From contig JAEEXJ010000009.1 in the NCBI GenBank assembly GCA_016291475.1, positions 1 to 48,558 on the forward strand: a DNA stretch of 48,558 nucleotides, given 5' to 3'. Shown here piece by piece: positions 16,653-25,478 of the stretch. The stretch comes from Lachnospiraceae bacterium (GTDB lineage: Bacteria > Bacillota_A > Clostridia > Lachnospirales > Lachnospiraceae). Both the position numbers and the translations under genes were made by a program. The notes under the pieces were generated by a model, which did no database searches, was not told where the DNA came from, and saw only the letters and a program-made list of their open reading frames with translations. The stretch's first letter is position 1; every line of letters starts with the position of its first letter.

Positions 16653-18151
16653 AAACGCTCCTTAAGCTGTGAGTAGGTTAACCTGTGTTTGTTTACCAGA
16701 TTTTCCGCGCAGGGTATATCCTCCGCTTCACCTCTTTTGATCTCATAGGTCTGCATTCTCTTATCATCCAGCATAGCCCTGAGACTGACTACCCCCTCCT
16801 GCTCATCTGCCAGTTCTTTAAGATGCGTTACATATATTCCCATGCAGTCAAGCCCTATGAAATGCTTAAGTACACGCTTTCCCATGATAAGTGCGTCATA
16901 ACTTGCGGCCGTGGTAAAGAGCTCATTGATCACCACAAAGCTTCCGCGTTCGTTATCTCTCATCATGGGAGACAGACGTGACAGTTCTTCTTTTAATTTA
17001 CCGAATCCCGTTTCAACACTTTCTTCCACGGAAAAATGCGACTGTATATCCGGGAAATACGGGACTTTTGCCGACTTTGCAGGCACGTCCAGCCCCATGC
17101 GTGTGAAAAAGACCAGCTGACCGAGGCTTCTTGCAAAAGTCGTCTTGCCGCCCTGATTGGGTCCCGTCAAAACAAAGAATCTTTCTCCCTGATCCAGTTT
17201 AAAATCATTTGAGATAACTTCCTTATCCGAACCGAGATTTGCAATGGCAAGTGCAAGATCGTAGAGACCTTCCGCACTCATGATACCCTGTTCGGATCTT
17301 TCCGGAGTGGTAAATGCATAGCCTTCTTTCTGCATATCATGCTGCAGATCGCAGTATGACAGGTAGAATATCAGCTCTTCCTCAAAACGTACCAGCGCCT
17401 TTTTTTCATAATCCGAATTATCTTCGGATAATGCCTTGATCTTAGCGAAGAGCTCAGGTTTCTTTTTCATTATTATCTCAATGCACTGATACTCGATCTC
17501 CGTAAGTCTGGTCTCCGACACAAAAGGATTGTTAAAATGCTTTATCTTGCGTCCAGACTTGCTTCTCATCATCTCTTCATATGCACCCTCTCCCGGAACG
17601 GTGCCGATAGAGACGGATATCCTGTCCTTATCGTAAGTTAAAATAAATCGAAGTTTACGGATCTCATTAAATACTTCAAGGACCTCGGAGTGAAGCTTTC
17701 TGTATTCGGAGTCAAGAACCTCGGAAATGATCTTGTGAAGCTCAGTCATTCCTTCAGATTCAAGCTTCGTTTCGGAAAAAGCTTTATCCAATTTCTCGTA
17801 CGCTTCACAATAAGAAACAATCTCCCTGATATGCCAAACCTGTTTTTGTTCAGGGTAGGTTGCTTTTTCTTTTTCTTCGCGCAGTTTATGCGCTGCTTCC
17901 AAATCTTCTACGAAAGTAATGAGAGCGTTGTAGACAGTTTCTTTCTTGATATCGCAATATATTGCCCTGCGATACAGTTCCTCATTGGAACACACAGAAA
18001 ATCGCCTGTAGAATTTGCGGACATTTTTACCCCACTTAAGAGATATCCTGTCCAGGATACGGACAAGATTCAGATCCTGATAAAAAGCGGGAATATCCTC
18101 AGGTTCACGGTTCAGATCATACAGATAGAGAATACTGAATTGTTCGTTCAT
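16649..18151 (-). CDS. short MutS-like ATPase (first gene of pair)
   Basis: 500 residues from the ATG at 18151 (MNEQFS), chosen because the upstream ATG at 18190 would overlap the -10. Helical core about 20-300; Walker A GPNQGGKTT (330-338), signature region VEESVETGFGKLKEEL, Walker B VVINELFTT (N409/E410) and IYVTHL. Like its neighbour it lacks MutS domain I and any nuclease. The two proteins have the same layout but diverged sequences, the pattern of an obligate heterodimer such as eukaryotic MSH4/MSH5. Function not known; partner genes for mismatch repair are not nearby. Confidence 0.85.
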   Translation of the reverse strand: MNEQFSILYLYDLNREPEDIPAFYQDLNLVRILDRISLKWGKNVRKFYRRFSVCSNEELYRRAIYCDIKKETVYNALITFVEDLEAAHKLREEKEKATYPEQKQVWHIREIVSYCEAYEKLDKAFSETKLESEGMTELHKIISEVLDSEYRKLHSEVLEVFNEIRKLRFILTYDKDRISVSIGTVPGEGAYEEMMRSKSGRKIKHFNNPFVSETRLTEIEYQCIEIIMKKKPELFAKIKALSEDNSDYEKKALVRFEEELIFYLSYCDLQHDMQKEGYAFTTPERSEQGIMSAEGLYDLALAIANLGSDKEVISNDFKLDQGERFFVLTGPNQGGKTTFARSLGQLVFFTRMGLDVPAKSAKVPYFPDIQSHFSVEESVETGFGKLKEELSRLSPMMRDNERGSFVVINELFTTAASYDALIMGKRVLKHFIGLDCMGIYVTHLKELADEQEGVVSLRAMLDDKRMQTYEIKRGEAEDIPCAENLVNKHRLTYSQLKERL

Positions 18152-18188
18152 TTTGTTTTGTCCCCGTAAAATGCCCCACGCATTTACC

Positions 18189-18218
18189 ATTCTAACGCAT
18201 CCTGCAGGTACATGACAA
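18189..18218 (-). promoter_or_regulatory. promoter of MutS-like pair
   Basis: Minus strand: TTGTCA (18213-18218), 18-base spacer, TAGAAT (18189-18194). It would start transcription about 30 bases before the ATG at 18151 and is the only good candidate in this gap. Confidence 0.55.
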
Positions 18219-18223
18219 GAGAT

Positions 18224-18269
18224 GAGTCAGTAGGGACGGTTCTTTACGACTCCCGGTCCCCACTGACTC
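18224..18269. repeat. GGGGACG-family inverted repeat
   Basis: GAGTCAGT / ACTGACTC at the ends, GGGAC / GTCCC inside, and a GGTTCTTTACGACTCCCG loop. It sits between the divergent MutS-like and VanZ promoters. Confidence 0.7.
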
Positions 18270-18279
18270 CTAATAAAAT

Positions 18280-18334
18280 CTTAAAGAAATTTAAATAAGG
18301 CGTAATAATACTTAAACCGTACCTCTGTTATAGT
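18280..18334 (+). promoter_or_regulatory. shared-motif promoter (VanZ copy)
   Basis: CTTAAAGAAA (18280-18289), TTTAAATAAG, GCGTAATAATA (18300-18310), CTTAAA (18311-18316), then -10 TATAGT (18329-18334). The same block order and spacing occur before both lipoprotein genes and TraX. Repeat starts are 10, 31 and so on apart, one helix face, as bound by OmpR-family regulators. The predicted start is the A of the ATG at 18341. Confidence 0.75.
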
Positions 18335-18340
18335 CAGAAT

Positions 18341-18874
18341 ATGAACACCTATAAAAACAAAACGGAGAAGATAATAACCTACACGGTATTTATAGTCTAC
18401 CTGCTGTTTCTGACATGGCTGGTGCTCTTTAAGCTTGCGGTAGACCCTAAAATGATACCTCATATGCGCGGGATAAACCTGATTCCCTTCTACTATAAGA
18501 CGGAATCTGCAAACCACCTTAAAGAGGTATTGTTTAACGTGCTGGTTTTTATTCCCGCAGGTTTTTATTTTACCGCTACCAATAAATCACATAATCTGTT
18601 TTCCGGCCTTAAAGCCGTTATGATACTCAGCATATCTTATGAGTTTATCCAGCTGCTCTTTGCGATCGGTGCAACGGATATAACCGATATCATTACGAAT
18701 ACCGCAGGCGGTTTTCTCGGAATGTGTCTTTACATAATCCTCGGAAGGTTACTTGCATCACGCAGACTGGCTCTTATAAACACCATCGGAATTGCAATGG
18801 AATCGGGAACCCTTGTACTTGTATCATTGGTAATTTCAACGGCCCCGACATCTTTATTTATATTTTTCCTTTAA
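18341..18874 (+). CDS. VanZ-family membrane protein
   Basis: 177 residues with five hydrophobic segments. Conserved VanZ features are visible: INLIPF near residue 46, NVLVFIPAGF near 67, SYEFIQLLFAIGATDITDIITNTAGGFLG near 98-126. VanZ proteins give low-level lipoglycopeptide tolerance in some species; many have no known role. There is no ribosome binding site and the -10 lies 6 bases before the ATG, so the mRNA is probably leaderless. Its promoter carries the motif shared with the lipoprotein and TraX genes, suggesting an envelope-stress response. Confidence 0.9.
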   Translation: MNTYKNKTEKIITYTVFIVYLLFLTWLVLFKLAVDPKMIPHMRGINLIPFYYKTESANHLKEVLFNVLVFIPAGFYFTATNKSHNLFSGLKAVMILSISYEFIQLLFAIGATDITDIITNTAGGFLGMCLYIILGRLLASRRLALINTIGIAMESGTLVLVSLVISTAPTSLFIFFL

Positions 18875-18880
18875 CAGCAA

Positions 18881-18932
18881 AAGAAACGCTTCTCATTTAC
18901 CGTCCGCAGATGATAAACGAGAAGCGTTTCTT
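18881..18932. terminator. bidirectional terminator between VanZ and chemoreceptor
   Basis: Perfect 14-base arms AAGAAACGCTTCTC and GAGAAGCGTTTCTT, further paired by ATTTA/TAAA. It lies between converging genes, with the T-rich end of the stem serving both directions. Confidence 0.85.
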
Positions 18933-18942
18933 ACTGTATTAT

Positions 18943-20622
18943 TTATTTCTTCAGTTCAAAATTATTAACCATGTTCTTAAGCGAATCTGCATGCTCGCTC
19001 ATCTCCGAACTCAGTGCAAGTGACTCTTCGGATGTTGCTGCATTGTTGGTTCCCTCTTCCGCAATCATATCGATGTTGGTTGAAAGCTCCTGGACAGAAC
19101 CTGCCTGTGTGACGGAAGCTTCGGATATCTGCTTAACGCGTCCGCGGATTTCTTCAACCTGTCCCACCATCCTGTTAAGTTCTTCTGCAGTCTTATTTGC
19201 GATATCGATGCCTTCACCCACGGTACGGATGGAATCCCCGATAAGATTCGCTGTGTTCTGTGCCGCCTGCTGTGTCTGACCCGCCAACTGTGATACCTCG
19301 GAAGCAACGACCGCGAATCCTCTACCTGCTTCACCTGCCCTTGCCGCCTCGATGGATGCGTTGAGCGACAGAAGGTTAGTCTGGTCAGCTATGTTATTAA
19401 TTGTATCAATGATATTACTGATCTGTTCTGATGAAGCGGCGATAGCATTCATTGCCTTAACCACTTCTTCCATCTTCTTATTTCCCTGGATTATGCTGTC
19501 AACGATACCGTCAACATCCTTTGAAATATTCTCGGCATCTGTGGAGTTACCTGAGATTTCATCCGATATATCATTAACCTTCTTGGATAGTTCACTTACG
19601 ATATCAGCCTGATTGGTAGTTGTATCCGCAAGATTCTTTCCCGCATCGGCAAGCTGCCCGGCACCTGCAGAAACCATTACAGATACTTCGATGATCTCAC
19701 GCATTGATTCGGAAATTTCTTCCGAGAAGCTTTCAATCGCTTTCTGAATGGATACGAAATCACCCTCAAAGCTCTTATCAAATCTGATATTGAAGTTTCC
19801 GCCTGCCATTGTAGACATTACTTCGCTGATCTTGTCGATATATTCGGATAGTGAAGTTATGGCGATACGAAGTTGCTCCGCAACTTCACCTACTTCGTTT
19901 TCTTTGTCATAATCTATATTTACATGGACATTGCCCTTTGCAATCTCTTCTGATGCGCTCTTAAGGATCGCAAGGTCGCCTTCGATCTCTCCGATGAGCT
20001 TCCTGTTTCGGATTCCACTCATGATGATGTTTACGGCACAGGCCGCGATCAAAACGATTATGGCAACGATCGAGACTGCAAGGATCGTCTTATACTTGCC
20101 GTCTACCGCCGCATCCGCACGTTCTCCGGTTGCATCCAGGAGATCTGCCAGAACTTCGGATTTTTCATTGAGTTCATCATTATAATATGCAAGTGCAGCT
20201 TCCTGATCACCGGAGTCAACCAGCGAGAGCATAGCGAAAGATGCATCCTTCACATCGTTCCAGGCACCCTTAAGCTGAGATCCCAGCACCTCATCATTGA
20301 GGTTATCGGAGATAGTCTCGAAATATGAAGTGATCTTGGCAAATCTCTTCTCCAAATCTTCAGCCTGAGCCGCGGTCACTGAAGGATCCTGCGAAGCCAG
20401 AGCAAAAAGAAGTCTCTTGTTGATAGTCTGAACATCTTTTCTGATCTCCATCTGATACTTCTCGGTTACATATTGAACGTTGTAGAAATTCAGAAAATTT
20501 ACACCTATGATCACCAGAAAGATGAACATCAGAACTGAAAGACCCACGGTCATTCGATTGGTAAAACCCGACATGCTGTGCAAAGAACCTGCGATCGTCT
20601 CGTTTTTCTTAGAAGCTGACAT
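18943..20622 (-). CDS. methyl-accepting chemotaxis protein with four-helix sensor
   Basis: 559 residues. Membrane helix about 25-47; helical extracytoplasmic domain about 50-180 of the 4HB_MCP type; second helix about 182-204; HAMP plus a second HAMP-like stretch ([15 protein letters not shown]) to about 285; signalling domain with the tip [20 protein letters not shown] at about 416. It should report to the chemotaxis kinase. It differs from the other chemoreceptor in its sensor, so it has a different ligand. AGGAGG precedes the ATG and a TTGACT/TATAAT promoter lies directly upstream, so it is probably transcribed alone. Confidence 0.95.
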   Translation of the reverse strand: MSASKKNETIAGSLHSMSGFTNRMTVGLSVLMFIFLVIIGVNFLNFYNVQYVTEKYQMEIRKDVQTINKRLLFALASQDPSVTAAQAEDLEKRFAKITSYFETISDNLNDEVLGSQLKGAWNDVKDASFAMLSLVDSGDQEAALAYYNDELNEKSEVLADLLDATGERADAAVDGKYKTILAVSIVAIIVLIAACAVNIIMSGIRNRKLIGEIEGDLAILKSASEEIAKGNVHVNIDYDKENEVGEVAEQLRIAITSLSEYIDKISEVMSTMAGGNFNIRFDKSFEGDFVSIQKAIESFSEEISESMREIIEVSVMVSAGAGQLADAGKNLADTTTNQADIVSELSKKVNDISDEISGNSTDAENISKDVDGIVDSIIQGNKKMEEVVKAMNAIAASSEQISNIIDTINNIADQTNLLSLNASIEAARAGEAGRGFAVVASEVSQLAGQTQQAAQNTANLIGDSIRTVGEGIDIANKTAEELNRMVGQVEEIRGRVKQISEASVTQAGSVQELSTNIDMIAEEGTNNAATSEESLALSSEMSEHADSLKNMVNNFELKK

Positions 20623-20660
20623 AGCAATATCCTCCTTGGAATACAGCGGGTAACAAAATT

Positions 20661-20690
20661 ATTATAACGCTTGCTATATTGTCGAGTCAA
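20661..20690 (-). promoter_or_regulatory. promoter of second chemoreceptor
   Basis: Minus strand: TTGACT (20685-20690), 18-base spacer, TATAAT (20661-20666), about 32 bases before the ATG. A housekeeping sigma promoter rather than a flagellar one. Confidence 0.75.
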
Positions 20691-20701
20691 AAGAATTCCA
20701 C

Positions 20702-21628
20702 TCAGGGCAGGAACTTACCTGCGGCCAGGTACAGCTCGTACCAGTCGTGATGTGAAAGTTCTATTTTCGCCGCTTCACAGATATCCTTTATATGATCCGG
20801 ATTCATGGTTCCGATGATTGCCTGCATCTTAGCGGGATGACGAAGGATCCATGCGATGGCAACGGCCGCCTTTGATACGCCTTCTCTTTCCGCAATCTTT
20901 TCAAGTGCCGCATTAAGCTCAGGGAACTTTGGATTATCGATAAAAGTTCCGCCGAACATTCCGAACTGAAGGGGTGACCATGCCTGAATGGTTATATCCT
21001 TCAATCTGCAATAGTCAAGGAGATTTCCGTCACGATTTACGGAATACTCGGTAGTCTTATTGTTCATATAAAGAGCCTGGTCAATAAGCTGCGACTGTTC
21101 GAGAGAAAGCTGTACCTGATTGATGACAAGGGGCTGCTTTACATACTTTTTAAGAAGCTCGATCTGCATGGGAACAAGGTTACTAACACCGAAGTGACGA
21201 ACCTTACCTGCCTTCTCAAGCTCATCAAAGCTTTTCGCAACTTCCTCGGGATCAAAGAGCACATCAGGTCTGTGAAGAAGAAGCGCATCCAGATACTCTA
21301 CATTCAGTCTTCTTAAACTGTCATCAACGCTGGATAGGATGTTTTCCCCGGTCCAGTCAAACTCATTTCTGTCAAAACAAAGCCCGCACTTGCTCTGTAT
21401 ATATACATCTTCTCTCTTAATTCCCGTAAGAGGAAAACTTTCGGCAAAGCGCTCTTCCGCAACACCGTTTCCATAGCATGTTGCGTGATCGAAGAAATTA
21501 ATACCGCAGTCATATGCAGTGCGGATAACCTTTGCAGCCGCCTCCTTATCAAGATCCGGCATTCTCATGCATCCCTGTATGATAACCGAAACATTCTGAG
21601 GTCCGTTAACTATATTTATATTCTTCAT
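20702..21628 (-). CDS. aldo/keto reductase (YdhF-like)
   Basis: 308 residues, TIM barrel. Catalytic tetrad visible: Asp and Tyr in NFFDHATCYG, Lys in YIQSKCG, His in ALLLHRPD. The C-terminal cofactor segment (AIIGTMNPDHIKDICEAA) fits NADPH binding, and the WSPLQFGMFGG insert resembles E. coli YdhF. It reduces unknown carbonyls or sugars. It stands alone between the terminator of the eight-gene operon and the chemoreceptor promoter, so it is either monocistronic or reached by read-through. AGGAGG before the ATG. Confidence 0.92.
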   Translation of the reverse strand: MKNINIVNGPQNVSVIIQGCMRMPDLDKEAAAKVIRTAYDCGINFFDHATCYGNGVAEERFAESFPLTGIKREDVYIQSKCGLCFDRNEFDWTGENILSSVDDSLRRLNVEYLDALLLHRPDVLFDPEEVAKSFDELEKAGKVRHFGVSNLVPMQIELLKKYVKQPLVINQVQLSLEQSQLIDQALYMNNKTTEYSVNRDGNLLDYCRLKDITIQAWSPLQFGMFGGTFIDNPKFPELNAALEKIAEREGVSKAAVAIAWILRHPAKMQAIIGTMNPDHIKDICEAAKIELSHHDWYELYLAAGKFLP

Positions 21629-21676
21629 ACATCCTCCTTATTAACTCTCACAGATTCATCATAAAACATAAAAACA

Positions 21677-21709
21677 GGCAATACTTCCAAATAATTGAAA
21701 AGTATTGCC
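21677..21709. terminator. terminator ending the eight-gene operon
   Basis: GGCAATACTT and AAGTATTGCC around a short AT-rich loop, with T runs on both outer sides. Almost the same sequence recurs at 34228-34262. Confidence 0.85.
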
Positions 21710-21731
21710 CATTTTTTTATCATGAAAAGCT

Positions 21732-21905
21732 TCAGTTTATCAGTTCATACTGCATCCACTCATATTTTAGTTTGCTTCCTTCCACGATCTCCGCGGGAAG
21801 AAGCGCTCTTGCCACAAGTTTCAGATCATCGGAGTCTGTATCCGTCCTCTTAAGATTCGCATAATCTCCCTCTATGCTCACAACTTCATAATAAAATGTT
21901 TCCAT
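21732..21905 (-). CDS. 57-residue protein resembling DUF3006
   Basis: ATG at 21905, with GGAGG upstream, opens a 57-codon frame ending in TGA. Its text (EVVSIEGDYANLKRTD ... ARALLPAEIVEGSKLKYEW) follows the pattern of small DUF3006-type beta proteins: a short strand, a GD-x-A turn, then LLP..v.EG..l. Function unknown. It is the last gene of the tightly packed operon, 17 bases after the ATPase, and just before the operon terminator. Confidence 0.65.
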   Translation of the reverse strand: METFYYEVVSIEGDYANLKRTDTDSDDLKLVARALLPAEIVEGSKLKYEWMQYELIN

Positions 21906-21922
21906 ACTGTTTTCCTCCGGCT

Positions 21923-22654
21923 TTACTCCTCCAGCAGTCTCTTAAGAATATGCTCCCTGCTGTTTATAAACATTTCAGTCACACGATAAGAATCTGTTTC
22001 TTCATACTCGCACGCCCGGATCAGTTCGTTATCAAAACTGAGTATCTCCGCCTCCGGATAACCAAGCAGGATTGGAGAATGAGAAACGATTATAAACTGT
22101 GCTCCGTCTTTTACACACCTGTCAATCTCAATCAGAAGTGTCAGCTGCCTTTGCGGTGAAAGTGCAGCCTCAGGCTCGTCCAGCAAATACAATCCGTTTC
22201 CCTTAAAGCTGTTTTGCGCTAGAGCCAGAAAACTCTCTCCATGAGATTTTTCATGAAAATGCATCGGCACTCCGCCGGGTCCCCTGCTGTATTCATCCTC
22301 AGCCGTCGCCACATTATAGAAGCTCTCCGCCCTCAGGAAATACTCAAAGCGTGGTCTTTTAATACCTCTGATAAGTCTCATTGCATCGCACAGCTCGGAA
22401 TGGGAATCATAAGTAGAGAAATTGTAATTCTTTGTTCCTCCTTCGGGATTAAAGCCGTAGGAAACCGCAATTGCTTCCAAGAGTGTTGATTTTCCGCTTC
22501 CGTTTTCTCCCACGAAAAATGTCACAGGTCTGTGAAAAGAAAACTCATCCATTCCGGCTATAGATTCAATCCCTCTGAGATAACTCCTGCCCCCGATCTT
22601 ATTCCAGTCGATGCAGAGACCTTTGATATACAATTCTTTATTTTTATCCGGCAT
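21923..22654 (-). CDS. AAA-type ATPase (predicted ABC/SMC-like single-domain ATPase)
   Basis: 243 residues. Walker A GENGSGKST (about 49-57), signature-like KSHGESFLAL (about 136), Walker B YLLDEPEAALSP and the switch IIVSHSPIL. This is the compact Rad50/ABC-like ATPase often annotated as AAA_23 or COG3910, a cytoplasmic protein of unknown role. A standalone gene without a nuclease partner does not suggest a defence system. It is 15 bases after the acetyltransferase gene, within the eight-gene operon. Confidence 0.85.
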   Translation of the reverse strand: MPDKNKELYIKGLCIDWNKIGGRSYLRGIESIAGMDEFSFHRPVTFFVGENGSGKSTLLEAIAVSYGFNPEGGTKNYNFSTYDSHSELCDAMRLIRGIKRPRFEYFLRAESFYNVATAEDEYSRGPGGVPMHFHEKSHGESFLALAQNSFKGNGLYLLDEPEAALSPQRQLTLLIEIDRCVKDGAQFIIVSHSPILLGYPEAEILSFDNELIRACEYEETDSYRVTEMFINSREHILKRLLEE

Positions 22655-22669
22655 AATTACAAAGTCCGA

Positions 22670-23143
22670 TTAAATATCCTTGACAAAAAATCTGTTCATG
22701 GCACTGTGACCCACAAAAGAAGGTCTTTCTATCTCCTCATATCCGCTCTTAATATATATGTGGATCGCAGCGGCGAGATTGTCATGAGTCTCCAGATACG
22801 ACTTCTTAAAGCCCGCTTCCTTCATTCTTTTTTCAACATATGAGATCATCTCATAACCAAGTCCGGAACCCGATACCGACTTATCAAGATACAGCTTTTG
22901 CAGTTCAGCGGTTTCATCCATCTTATCGAAAACGCTGAAGCCTATTCCTCCGACAACTCTGCCGTTATCATCTTCCATTACATAGTACCTTGCATCGGGG
23001 CGTCCGTAGAGCTTACTGAAACTGTCCAGGCCTTCGTCATAATATGCCGTCCCGGGTATATCGAGGTTATATTCTTCAAGAGTACGCCTTATCAGTGAAG
23101 CAATAGCCGCATTATCCGATTCCCTGATCTCTCTGTATATCAT
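22670..23143 (-). CDS. GNAT family N-acetyltransferase
   Basis: 157 residues from the ATG at 23143 (MIYREIRESD), which has GGAGG 6 bases upstream. The acetyl-CoA loop is in LYLDKSVSGSGLGYEMISYVEKRM and the C-terminal strand is YIKSGYEEIERPSF. It transfers acetyl groups to an unknown amine. One base separates it from the YbaK-like gene. A longer start further upstream would run through the neighbouring gene. Confidence 0.88.
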   Translation of the reverse strand: MIYREIRESDNAAIASLIRRTLEEYNLDIPGTAYYDEGLDSFSKLYGRPDARYYVMEDDNGRVVGGIGFSVFDKMDETAELQKLYLDKSVSGSGLGYEMISYVEKRMKEAGFKKSYLETHDNLAAAIHIYIKSGYEEIERPSFVGHSAMNRFFVKDI

Positions 23144-23144
23144 G

Positions 23145-23690
23145 TCAATCCTCCCCAACCAGGTGCACCTTCCTGAAATCATGTCCCGTAGCAGGCAGGA
23201 ACTTTCCGATAACATCGGCCGTCTTTATCTTAAGGGATGAAGTGCATACGCAGGGATGACACCCCAGATATTCACCCACAAGCACATCCTCATCAATTAG
23301 AAGCTGTACGCCATGTCCCTTATCATTCATAAGTCCCATGACACTTACCGCGCCGGGTTCAATATCAAGGTATTTCAGCATATCCTCGGGATCTGCAAAA
23401 GATAGTCTTGCGGAATTAATCTGTGATGATAATTCTTTGGTCTTAAACTTCTTATCCCCCGGCATCAAAAGCAGATAAAACGCAGTCTTTTGTCTGTTGC
23501 AAAGAAACAGATTCTTGCACATGACAACACCGAGAACCGCATCTATCTCATTGCAGGCTTCCATGTTATCCGCTCTGTCATGATCCGTTCTCACATATTC
23601 AATTCCCAGCTCATCCAGATAATCGTATGTCCTGATCTCTCTTTCAAGCCTTCCCTCTATGCTCTCCGGTCTTCCGTTAAACAACTCCAT
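23145..23690 (-). CDS. prolyl-tRNA editing protein (ProX/YbaK-like)
   Basis: About 181 residues with the YbaK/ProX fold: VRTDHDRADNMEACNEID, VVMCKNLFLCNRQKTAFYLLLMPGDKKF and SVMGLMNDKGHGVQLLIDEDVL. It deacylates mischarged tRNA, in ProX typically Ala-tRNA(Pro). K at about 70 in CKNLFL may be the conserved catalytic lysine. The ATG at 23690 has AGGAAG 6 bases upstream; a GTG at 23705 overlapping the antiporter stop is an alternative that would add five residues. Confidence 0.87.
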   Translation of the reverse strand: MELFNGRPESIEGRLEREIRTYDYLDELGIEYVRTDHDRADNMEACNEIDAVLGVVMCKNLFLCNRQKTAFYLLLMPGDKKFKTKELSSQINSARLSFADPEDMLKYLDIEPGAVSVMGLMNDKGHGVQLLIDEDVLVGEYLGCHPCVCTSSLKIKTADVIGKFLPATGHDFRKVHLVGED

Positions 23691-23701
23691 TTTCAACTTC
23701 C

Positions 23702-24955
23702 TCACAATTCATCAAATACTTTGGAATCCCTCTTTTGCTGAAGCCTCAGATAATATCCTGCGATCATAGAGCTGACCATCGTGGTAAGTATCAGCACCGT
23801 GAAAAACTCCAGGCTGATGATCTCATACGAATACGCAACTGTCGCCAGTACGATACCCGGGCCGCCTCTTGCATTCATTGTTATGGCAAAGTTCATCCTC
23901 GTACTCATCTTCAGTCCCGAGAACATAAGAAGCGCAAAGGTTCCGACAAACTCAAGTCCAAACGCGATCACGAAAAACAAAGCGAATCTCGCGATCGAGA
24001 AATCATGAATCACATTTAACTGAATTCCCACAAGTGCAAAATAGATCGGAATGAAAAATGAAAACGCTATGTTTTCCAGGAAATGCATTCTCGTCTTAAC
24101 CGTCTCTTCCGTTCCGAATATGGCCTTTATCAGATATCCCACCACAAATGCGGAATACATGATGTTGATACCGAGCATATATAAAAGGCCGCATGTAAAC
24201 ATCAGCACCGCAAAAGAAATCGAATAGAAAGTGTTTGCCTTCCACTGACTCTTAACCTGCCTGATGAATCTGGAGATAATTGCAATAGCTGCAAATATTC
24301 CTATGGTCACGATAACTATCACGATCATCTCGGCAAGCTTAATCTCTCCTGACTGAGCAATTCTCGTTGCCACATTTAAAAGGATCCACAGGCATAGATC
24401 CTGGAAAGTCGACACGGTAAGTACCGTGTTTGAAAACGCTTTGTTCATGATCCCCATATCAAAAAATATCTTCGATATGACAGGAATGGAGGTGATAGCA
24501 ACTCCTATGGCAAAAACAAGTTTGTAGGATAATTCGTTTCCGGCAGGACCCTTAAAATACTCTTCAAAAATCCCGAAGAAAGGAATGCTTCCTATCATGG
24601 GAAGAAATGTTGCTCCCACAAAAACAAGACTTATGGTCTTCGCATTGGACTTATCCACCCTGATGTCCGTATTGTATCCGGACAGAAACATCAGAAATAT
24701 CAGACCCAGCTGATAGAAGATATTTAATACCTTTCCTTCTTCAGCATACGCAAAAAAGATCTTCGTCGACATCTCCGGCACAAGAAGGAAAAGGCAGCTT
24801 CCTCCAATGATCATTCCGCCAAGGATCTCTCCGACTACTCTCGGTCCCTTGATAAGTTCCATAAGGCTTCCGAACACAAATGCCGAAAGAAGCAAAAGTG
24901 CCAGAGCAATAAGAGTTATGATGATCTCTTTTTCAGAAAGAGTAGCAAGTCTCAT
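23702..24955 (-). CDS. cation:proton antiporter (CPA2 type)
   Basis: 417 residues with about 12 hydrophobic segments. Helix pairs show GPRVVGEILGGMIIGG near residue 34, FLMFLSGYNTDIR near 90 and NARGGPGIVLATV near 373, matching the monovalent cation:H+ antiporter-2 fold. It probably exchanges Na+ or K+ for H+ across the membrane. The cytoplasmic TrkA-N domain of KefC relatives is absent. It is in mid-operon, 14 bases behind the phosphodiesterase gene. Confidence 0.9.
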   Translation of the reverse strand: MRLATLSEKEIIITLIALALLLLSAFVFGSLMELIKGPRVVGEILGGMIIGGSCLFLLVPEMSTKIFFAYAEEGKVLNIFYQLGLIFLMFLSGYNTDIRVDKSNAKTISLVFVGATFLPMIGSIPFFGIFEEYFKGPAGNELSYKLVFAIGVAITSIPVISKIFFDMGIMNKAFSNTVLTVSTFQDLCLWILLNVATRIAQSGEIKLAEMIVIVIVTIGIFAAIAIISRFIRQVKSQWKANTFYSISFAVLMFTCGLLYMLGINIMYSAFVVGYLIKAIFGTEETVKTRMHFLENIAFSFFIPIYFALVGIQLNVIHDFSIARFALFFVIAFGLEFVGTFALLMFSGLKMSTRMNFAITMNARGGPGIVLATVAYSYEIISLEFFTVLILTTMVSSMIAGYYLRLQQKRDSKVFDEL

Positions 24956-24969
24956 GATTCGTCTCCTTA

Positions 24970-25473
24970 TCAGACAGCTCCGATCTCAGTGTAGATCATT
25001 CCGTGCTTTCCTCTGTCGGAACGCATGAGTGAAATACTCTCAACCTTCATCTTTCCCTTAGGCACATGATATACCGGAATCTCATCCCCGTACTTATATC
25101 CTATTTTCCGTACCAAAGTGATATGGGGTGAGAAACGTTTCTTATCAAATGGAATACCCGCATCCGCTAGACAATGCCTGAGCCTTTTAACATAGGCATG
25201 CAAAGCGGGATTGTCCGCAAGTCCTATCCAGAACAAGTCTCCGAAATGCCCCACTCCGTCAAGACTGATATCAAAGGGCCTGAAGTTCGATTCTTCCATC
25301 GCATCAAGCACCGCATCGGGATCATTGTAATCTCCGATAAAAGAAAGAGTTAAGTGCAGATTCTCCGCAGCTGTGAAGTTTCCCGTCACGCCTTCTTCAC
25401 GAAGTTCATTCTGAAATTCGGTTAAAGAATCAATTATCGAGGGATCAAATTGTATAGCGATAAATAATCTCAT
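24970..25473 (-). CDS. thpR: RNA 2',3'-cyclic phosphodiesterase (LigT/ThpR)
   Basis: 167 residues with the two diagnostic HxTx motifs, HLTL (about 40) and HITL (about 127), that form the active site of the 2H phosphoesterase family. It opens 2',3'-cyclic phosphates on RNA or tRNA fragments. Size is normal. It is 5 bases behind the SCP2-like gene; near the tRNA-editing gene in the same operon this hints at an RNA-repair or stress flavour, but the link is loose. Confidence 0.92.
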   Translation of the reverse strand: MRLFIAIQFDPSIIDSLTEFQNELREEGVTGNFTAAENLHLTLSFIGDYNDPDAVLDAMEESNFRPFDISLDGVGHFGDLFWIGLADNPALHAYVKRLRHCLADAGIPFDKKRFSPHITLVRKIGYKYGDEIPVYHVPKGKMKVESISLMRSDRGKHGMIYTEIGAV

Positions 25474-25478
25474 AGTCC

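Noticed and set aside
15024..18151. mutS or mutS2 proper
   Set aside because: No mismatch-binding domain, no Smr nuclease, and altered Walker motifs; called only MutS-like.
21923..22654. defence-type ATPase (OLD or retron-associated)
   Set aside because: No nuclease or reverse transcriptase neighbour; it sits in an operon of metabolic and transport genes.
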